Below, piece by piece: positions 59,066 through 64,000 of a stretch of DNA of 64,000 nucleotides. The notes beneath the pieces are model-generated. The model ran no database searches. It saw nothing but the letters and a program-made list of their open reading frames with translations, and was not told the origin of the DNA. Each line of letters starts with the position of its first letter. Positions within the stretch are counted from its first letter, which is position 1. A program made the translations under genes and the position numbers. The DNA comes from Phycisphaerae bacterium (GTDB lineage: Bacteria; Planctomycetota; Phycisphaerae; Phycisphaerales; SM1A02): NCBI GenBank assembly GCA_002716385.1, contig PBAX01000027.1, forward strand, positions 142,388-206,387. Direction: 5' to 3'.

Positions 59066-59521
59066 ATGATCCAACGAATCATCATCTGCTCAATCGCCTG
59101 TCTTCTTCTCATCGGATGCCAGTCCAATGATGCTGGCTACGAGTTTGCGATCAAGCCGGCATGGAACCATCAGATGAACGGCCTGCAGCACTACTCGCTT
59201 GCCAACGGGAACAATATTTGGGTACAGCAAGGTGCGATTGTCACAGCGGATGACATCAAGAAAGCCACCTACACTCCCGACAATTTGGGGGAACCCGCCG
59301 TCACGATCACGCTTGATGCCGCCGGGAGCGCAAGAATGAGCCGATTCACATCCGGTCATCTAAATCAGCCGCTTGCGGTATTCGTGGATGACAACCTACT
59401 CAGCGCCCCGATGGTGAGATCTGAACTGAGCAACCAATTCATGATTCTTGGGATGAGCGACAAGGACCATGCGATGGCATTCATCGATCGATGCAACAAA
59501 CTGATCGACTCCAAGAACTGA
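59066..59521 (+). CDS. Lipoprotein with SecD/SecDF P1-head-like domain
   Basis: 151 residues. The leader MIQRIIICSIACLLLIGC ends in a strong lipobox (Cys18). The rest resembles the P1 head subdomain of SecD: IWVQQGAIVTADDIKKA, EPAVTITLDAAGSARMSRFT, LNQPLAVFVDDNLLSAPMVR and the closing MILGMSDKDHAMAFIDRC. SecD uses this domain to pull exported proteins across the membrane, but here there are no transmembrane channels, only the head tethered by lipid. AAGG lies eight bases before the ATG, fixing the start. The gene stands alone after the divergent SDR gene. Function unknown; an accessory chaperone in export is one possibility. Confidence 0.7.
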   Translation: MIQRIIICSIACLLLIGCQSNDAGYEFAIKPAWNHQMNGLQHYSLANGNNIWVQQGAIVTADDIKKATYTPDNLGEPAVTITLDAAGSARMSRFTSGHLNQPLAVFVDDNLLSAPMVRSELSNQFMILGMSDKDHAMAFIDRCNKLIDSKN

Positions 59522-59681
59522 CGGTGCCATCAGAAGGGCTCAAGAAGGGTCCAGAACTCGAAAATAGGCCCTCAATCAACAGTTTCTTTGAATCCTCTCC
59601 TCGATCTGGACGAATCTGGACATAGGATGAAGTATCAGTCCGTGTGCCTGATTTCCCCCTCAAGACACCAAGAGAGGCTCC

Positions 59682-62243
59682 ATGAGAAAGAACAGCATCT
59701 TCCAGTACGTACTGCTGGCAACCGCAACTAGCGTCGTATCCTCGACCGCCTGCCTTGCCGCCGGCGGACCAGCCAGTTTCGATGGCAATCAGCTTCCATT
59801 GCAGATTGTCGATCGCGTCTCCGTTGATGGTCCCGATTACGACAAGCTTCAGAGAGAGGATCTCACGCGAGACAATGAAATCGGGCCTCGCCGATTCGCT
59901 GTTTCACGATCCATCTCGGCGACACCTGCCAACCACGGCACGTGGGAGCACATGTCCGATGGTCGCATGCTCTGGCGTCTCTCGATCGATGCGAGAGGAA
60001 GCCTGAACGTGAATCTCGGATTCGAGGAATGGAACCTGCCCGCCTCAGGCGAAGCATGGATCTCCTCGGCAAATGGAGACTGGGTGTTGAACCCCATCAC
60101 GGCAGAGGACAACAACAGCAGCAACGAACTATGGACCGCATTGATCCCATCCGATCAGGCGCTCATCGAGGTTTCGATGGATGCCGAGGATCGAGATCAC
60201 TTCATCGAGAACACCACATTGACCCACATCAATGTCGGATACCGAGGATTGGGTTCGGATGGTGGAACACGCGGCACCTCGGAGAGTTGCAACGTCGACG
60301 TCATCTGCCCGCTTGGGGACAACTGGCGTGACGAGATCCCTTCAGTCGGCCTGATCATCATCGGTGGTTCGGGCGCCTGCACAGGCGCCATGATCAACAA
60401 CACCTTCCAGGACGAAACCCCCTACTTCCTGACCGCGGACCACTGCGGCATCAGTGCCAGCAACGACCAGACTGTCGTCGTCTACTGGAACTTCGAAAAC
60501 AGCTATTGCCGAACACCCGGCAGCAACGACAGCGGTGGCAATGGAAACGGCAATCTGAATCAGGTCACGACCGGTGGCTCCACGATTCTGGCCAACGGCA
60601 GCAACAGCGACTACTGCCTCATCAGACTGAACAACTCCCCCAATCCAGCCTACAAGGTCACCTTCTCCGGCTGGAACCGCTCGAGCTCCACACCAAGTCA
60701 AGGCGCGGGGATCCATCATCCCAACTCCGCTGAAAAACGAATCTCGTCCGTTGACGCCGTCTACAGTCAAGGGCCCTACTGGATCGTGAACTGGGGCGAA
60801 GGACGAACCTATTTCGGCTCCTCGGGTTCACCGCTCTACGATGCGAATTATCGAATCGTCGGACAGCTCTATGGGGGCAGTTCCTTCTGCGACAATGACC
60901 AGAACGACGTGTACGGAAAACTGAGCACGAGCTGGACCGGACTCCGGGACTATCTCGATCCAACAGGCAGCAATGCCGTCACTCTGGACACGCTGAATCC
61001 CTATGACGGCAGTGGCAACGGTGGCGTATGCTGTGTCGGCGACACGTGCTTCGTGGTACCACAGGAGAACTGCGGTTGCAGTTCCTGCACCTGGTATCCG
61101 GACCAGACCTGCGCAACTGTCGATTGCAGCGTCGTGATCGTCACCGGAGCCTGCTGTCTGGAATCAGGCCAGTGCCTCAGCAACCAGACGCCTGAAGCCT
61201 GTGCCGACGCCGATGGCGACTATCAGGGCGACGACTCGTCCTGTGCCGACGTCAACTGCCCGCAGCCCGAACCGACCGGCGCCTGCTGTGTCAACGGCAA
61301 CTGCGTCAGCGACCTCACGGCCGCCGAATGTGCCGCTGGAAGCGGTGACTATCAGGGCAACGACACCAGCTGCGACTTCGTCGACTGCGATGCCGTGGGC
61401 GACTACGTCGAGTTCCATCATGTCATCGTGGGCGAGAACCTCGTTCCCGGCATCGGTCCCAACTGGACCGTAGACATCATGGCGGCCCTGCTGCCTGGAA
61501 ACCGCATCGATGCGGTCGCCGGCAACAGCGCACAGAGCAAGGTGCTCTCGGCCACCAACGGCTTCTACCAGAATCCAAACGGTGGTCCACTCTCCACCGA
61601 CATCAACCCCAACTTCTACGCGTTCGTGCCCGAACTCGAATGGGACTCACGCGTGACCATCGGCGCCCTTGATCAGACCGGTGCGCCGTTCGGCGAGAAC
61701 GCGCTGGGAAGCGTCGGCGTCGACTGGACCCAGTTCGAGAACGGCGGAACCCTCGATGTCGACAACGGCACGTGGTACGTCCTCCCGGATGACGATCAGG
61801 GCAACGCCCTGCCGTTCGTCTCCAACGACTGCTCGAGCCAGGAAGGCGTCCTGATCGCACGGCTGACCGTGAACGATCTCGATTCCAACGTCTCGATCGA
61901 GGCGTTGCTCCAGGGCCGTGACGGACTGGGCAACACCTGGCAGGATGCCGCCAACTACAGCTTCGACTACGAGGCGATCGTCGACTGCAACGGCAACAAC
62001 GTCTCGGACGCCTGCGACATCGCCAACGGCGACAGTCAGGATGCCGACGGAAACGGTGTTCCGGATGAATGCGACGACTCGGATTGCCCCGGCGATGCCG
62101 ATGGCGATGGCGATTCGGATGTCGATGATGTACTGCTGGTGCTGGGGAACTTCGGCGGAAACGGCGAAGGAGACGTCGATGGCGACAACGACGTCGATGT
62201 CGACGACATCCTCATTGTCCTGGCCGCCTTCGGAGATTGCTGA
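59682..62243 (+). CDS. Secreted trypsin-like serine protease with Cys-rich modules and dockerin-like tag
   Basis: 853 residues. After a signal peptide (ends TACLAAGG) comes a propeptide-like beta domain and a lysyl-endopeptidase-like catalytic domain: CNVDVICPLGDNWRDEIPSV, His254 (TADHCG), Asp310 (SDYCLIRLN) and Ser381 (GSSGSPLYD). Residues about 447-570 hold three six-cysteine modules (GVCCVGDTC, GACCLESGQC, GACCVNGNC) like those in 31057-32559. A beta domain follows, then two dockerin-like repeats (DADGDGDSDVDDVLLVLGNF, DVDGDNDVDVDDILIVLAAF) ending GDC at the stop. GAGAGG precedes the ATG by five bases. A tandem paralogue follows at 62493. Confidence 0.9.
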   Translation: MRKNSIFQYVLLATATSVVSSTACLAAGGPASFDGNQLPLQIVDRVSVDGPDYDKLQREDLTRDNEIGPRRFAVSRSISATPANHGTWEHMSDGRMLWRLSIDARGSLNVNLGFEEWNLPASGEAWISSANGDWVLNPITAEDNNSSNELWTALIPSDQALIEVSMDAEDRDHFIENTTLTHINVGYRGLGSDGGTRGTSESCNVDVICPLGDNWRDEIPSVGLIIIGGSGACTGAMINNTFQDETPYFLTADHCGISASNDQTVVVYWNFENSYCRTPGSNDSGGNGNGNLNQVTTGGSTILANGSNSDYCLIRLNNSPNPAYKVTFSGWNRSSSTPSQGAGIHHPNSAEKRISSVDAVYSQGPYWIVNWGEGRTYFGSSGSPLYDANYRIVGQLYGGSSFCDNDQNDVYGKLSTSWTGLRDYLDPTGSNAVTLDTLNPYDGSGNGGVCCVGDTCFVVPQENCGCSSCTWYPDQTCATVDCSVVIVTGACCLESGQCLSNQTPEACADADGDYQGDDSSCADVNCPQPEPTGACCVNGNCVSDLTAAECAAGSGDYQGNDTSCDFVDCDAVGDYVEFHHVIVGENLVPGIGPNWTVDIMAALLPGNRIDAVAGNSAQSKVLSATNGFYQNPNGGPLSTDINPNFYAFVPELEWDSRVTIGALDQTGAPFGENALGSVGVDWTQFENGGTLDVDNGTWYVLPDDDQGNALPFVSNDCSSQEGVLIARLTVNDLDSNVSIEALLQGRDGLGNTWQDAANYSFDYEAIVDCNGNNVSDACDIANGDSQDADGNGVPDECDDSDCPGDADGDGDSDVDDVLLVLGNFGGNGEGDVDGDNDVDVDDILIVLAAFGDC
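61119..61207 (+). repeat. 89-base exact repeat, copy 1 (in the first protease gene)
   Basis: Identical over 89 bases to 63912-64000, where the window ends, so the true match may be longer. It encodes the start of a six-cysteine module and lies within a longer, less perfect duplication that begins near 61022 and 63816. Confidence 0.9.
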
Positions 62244-62274
62244 GCCAGCCAATCATCAACCCAATTTATCCACG

Positions 62275-62308
62275 CATCCGGCCCCATTTGGGGCCGGATG
62301 TCTCTTTT
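62275..62308 (+). terminator. Rho-independent terminator of the first protease gene
   Basis: A perfect 11-base-pair stem (62275-62285 with 62290-62300, CATCCGGCCCC paired with GGGGCCGGATG), loop ATTT, followed by TCTCTTTT. It lies 32 bases after the stop codon at 62243. The remaining part of the 249-base gap before the next gene shows no promoter that I can place. Confidence 0.9.
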
Positions 62309-62492
62309 GGGTCCAATCATGCCCATTCGAAGGAAACCAAAGCTTCAATTTGCTCGAAATCTCTAATTGGAGGCCCATTTCGACGGGTTTCATGAGGATT
62401 TGACCCGAGTCAGGTGTATGTTGAAGGGCTGGAGGAGGCCCTACAACGCCTCTCAAGGGTGAATTAAGCCAGATATCAGAGAGAGATCCCCA

Positions 62493-64000
62493 ATGTCCAC
62501 CAAGCTGTTCAAAGCTCTTACGGCCGCCGGAATATGTTTCCTGTCAACGAATGCACTTGCCATGAACGACCCTGCCGGCATTTCCCAGCTGGTTGTTCCG
62601 GTCACGAAGTTCGAATCGCCAGATCTCGATTTTCTCGAGCTGGACGACATTCGAAGAGAAGCCGATGGCCTTCCGGCAAGATTTGCTGTTCCCCACACCA
62701 CTTTGATCACTCCGGTGAACAGTGGTACCTGGGATCGAAATCTCGAAGGCAGACTTCGATGGCAAGTGCGAGTCGGCAGCTTTGGCGTACCTCACATGAA
62801 CCTCGGCTTTGGCTACTGGGCGATGCCTGAAAGCGGTGAGCTGGTTCTCGAGAACATGGACGCCACCGATTCACTCGGACCCTACACGTCATTGGACAAC
62901 GAGGAGCACGGCGAACTCTGGTTGCCGGTCATTCAGGGCGATGACATCATCATCACCATCACCTGCGACGATGCCGATCGACAAGCCGTCGAGAACGGAA
63001 TCGCGCTGACCAATGTCAATGTCGGCTATCGCGGTTTCGGTGCGGCCAAGCTTCTCGGAAACAGTCGATCCGGCGCCTGCAACGTCGATGTCAAATGCCC
63101 GGAAGGCGAACCATGGCAAGCCGAAATCGACTGCGCCGGACTGTATTCCTACAACGGATTCCTGGCCTGTTCAGGTTCCATGATCAACAACACCAACAGA
63201 GACGAGACCCCCTACTTCCTGACCGCGGACCACTGCGGACTCGGCACCAACAACGATCAGACGATGGTCGTCTACTGGAACTACGAAAACTCGTTCTGCC
63301 GTGAGCCGGACAGCAATCAAAGCGGTGGCAACGGCAACGGCAATCTGAATCAGGCCACCACCGGTGGTGCGATCTACAGAGCCGGCAGTGGAAGCAGCGA
63401 CTTCACACTGGTCGAACTCAACAACTCGCCCAACCCGAACTACAACGTGGGCTTCTGTGGATGGGATCGTCGCACGAGCACACCTCAGGGCGGCGTCTGC
63501 ATTCATCATCCGAATCTTGAGGAGAAAAGAATCTCCTTCGACTACAACAACCTCTCATCCCAGGGCAACTACTGGATCGTCAACGACTGGGATCTGGGAA
63601 CGACCGAGCCCGGATCATCAGGTTCACCCCTGTTCAATCCAGACCATCGGATCGTGGGTCAGCTCTTTGGCGGATCAGCCGCCTGCAACAACAATCTGGA
63701 AGACATCTACGGCAAGCTCTCGTCCTCCTGGAATTCAGGCCTGGGCAACTATCTCGACGCGGCGGGAACCGGAGAACAGTTCATCGATACACTCGGCTCC
63801 GCGAATGAGAACGGCGGCGTCTGCTGCGTCGGCGACACCTGCTTCGTGGTCCCAGAGGAGAACTGCGGTTGCAGTTCCTGCACCTGGTATCCCGACACGC
63901 TCTGCAATGAAGTCGATTGCAGCGTCGTGATCGTCACCGGAGCCTGCTGTCTGGAATCAGGCCAGTGCCTCAGCAACCAGACGCCTGAAGCCTGTGCCGA
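62493..64000 (+). CDS. Secreted trypsin-like serine protease, tandem paralogue (3' part cut by window edge)
   Basis: The first 502 codons of a second lysyl-endopeptidase-like protein. The signal peptide (LFKALTAAGICFLSTNALAM) and the catalytic residues His247 (TADHCG), Asp303 (SDFTLVELN) and Ser376 (GSSGSPLFN) are in the same order as in 59682-62243, and NNTNRDETPYFLTADHCG is nearly the same. It then enters the same GVCC and GACC six-cysteine modules; the last 89 bases are identical to the first gene. A dockerin-like tag probably follows beyond the window, by analogy. Transcribed separately, since a strong terminator lies between the two genes. Confidence 0.88.
   Translation, partial: MSTKLFKALTAAGICFLSTNALAMNDPAGISQLVVPVTKFESPDLDFLELDDIRREADGLPARFAVPHTTLITPVNSGTWDRNLEGRLRWQVRVGSFGVPHMNLGFGYWAMPESGELVLENMDATDSLGPYTSLDNEEHGELWLPVIQGDDIIITITCDDADRQAVENGIALTNVNVGYRGFGAAKLLGNSRSGACNVDVKCPEGEPWQAEIDCAGLYSYNGFLACSGSMINNTNRDETPYFLTADHCGLGTNNDQTMVVYWNYENSFCREPDSNQSGGNGNGNLNQATTGGAIYRAGSGSSDFTLVELNNSPNPNYNVGFCGWDRRTSTPQGGVCIHHPNLEEKRISFDYNNLSSQGNYWIVNDWDLGTTEPGSSGSPLFNPDHRIVGQLFGGSAACNNNLEDIYGKLSSSWNSGLGNYLDAAGTGEQFIDTLGSANENGGVCCVGDTCFVVPEENCGCSSCTWYPDTLCNEVDCSVVIVTGACCLESGQCLSNQTPEACA
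63912..64000 (+). repeat. 89-base exact repeat, copy 2 (in the second protease gene)
   Basis: Matches 61119-61207 without a mismatch up to the last base of the window. The surrounding region has scattered synonymous differences, so the exact tract points to recent gene conversion or selection. Confidence 0.9.

Noticed and set aside
62244..62492. A small gene or promoter in the longest gap
   Set aside because: Apart from the terminator at 62275-62308 I find no open frame with a start site and no -35/-10 pair with acceptable spacing (TTGACC and TATGTT are only 11 bases apart).

Overview
The window looks like a chromosomal segment of a Gram-negative, flagellated, G+C-rich planctomycete, most likely of the Phycisphaerae. 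This is an inference from gene content: many secreted proteins with C-terminal dockerin-like tags, PEP-CTERM-like tails ending in Arg runs, a sigma factor coupled to a Ser/Thr kinase, a TPR/CRTAC1 (ASPIC-UnbV) gene pair, a flagellar P-ring protein, LptF/LptG permeases, and murC-murB-ddl-ftsQ not followed by ftsA/ftsZ. I see no rRNA, tRNA, CRISPR array or insertion sequence. Coding density is very high and no gene-free stretch exceeds 300 bases. The longest gap, 62244-62492, holds a terminator and otherwise nothing I recognise.

Layout. 1-3552 (minus): flgI-flgJ-flgN-flgK, translationally coupled at flgI-flgJ-flgN and preceded by a near-perfect sigma-54 promoter. 3700-6382 (plus): parvulin-type lipoprotein and an ABC-2 exporter pair. 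6383-9130 (minus): LptF/LptG-like permeases. 9313-12666 (plus): four coupled pseudopilin genes. 12809-17210: metabolic genes (DDAH, carbonic anhydrase, desaturase, PrpF-like isomerase, O-methyltransferase). 17241-21455 (minus): two tagged secreted proteins, one a giant beta-helix. 21583-22962 (minus): sigma-54 activator. 23028-29435 (plus): murC-murB-ddl-ftsQ, a membrane protein and a cardiolipin synthase. 29569-32559: PEP-CTERM-like protein, solitary DNA methyltransferase, Cys-rich tagged protein. 32630-38341: MFS transporter, ATP-grasp, Ppx/GppA, asparaginase family, GreA, YtoQ, small membrane protein. 38375-39994: secreted agmatine-deiminase-like enzyme. 40127-45762 (plus): MFS transporter, PheA, ECF sigma factor and receptor-like kinase. 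45799-49227: PEP-CTERM-like protein, alpha-hydroxy-acid oxidase, PhoX-like protein. 49234-54287 (minus): di-heme oxidoreductase, FG-GAP protein, aldose epimerase. 54343-59521: TPR lipoprotein, CRTAC1 protein, MFS transporter, SDR, SecD-P1-like lipoprotein. 59682-64000 (plus): two tandem paralogous secreted serine proteases, the second cut by the window edge.

Three themes connect the genes. (1) Regulation: a sigma-54 promoter (3605-3621) drives the flagellar operon and a GAFTGA-type activator lies in the same window. Many other genes lack a Shine-Dalgarno but have a -10-like hexamer 6-9 bases before the start codon, which suggests widespread leaderless transcription. (2) Cell envelope: peptidoglycan precursor synthesis, FtsQ, LPS transport permeases, cardiolipin synthesis and pseudopilins. 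(3) Surface and secreted proteome: seven complete proteins end in the same dockerin-like tag, usually with a terminal W/F-G-x-C, on unrelated enzyme or scaffold domains (protease, di-heme oxidoreductase, deiminase, beta-helix, FG-GAP propeller). This points to a shared sorting or anchoring route. Start codons were chosen by Shine-Dalgarno, overlap, signal peptide or promoter position; none has been tested.
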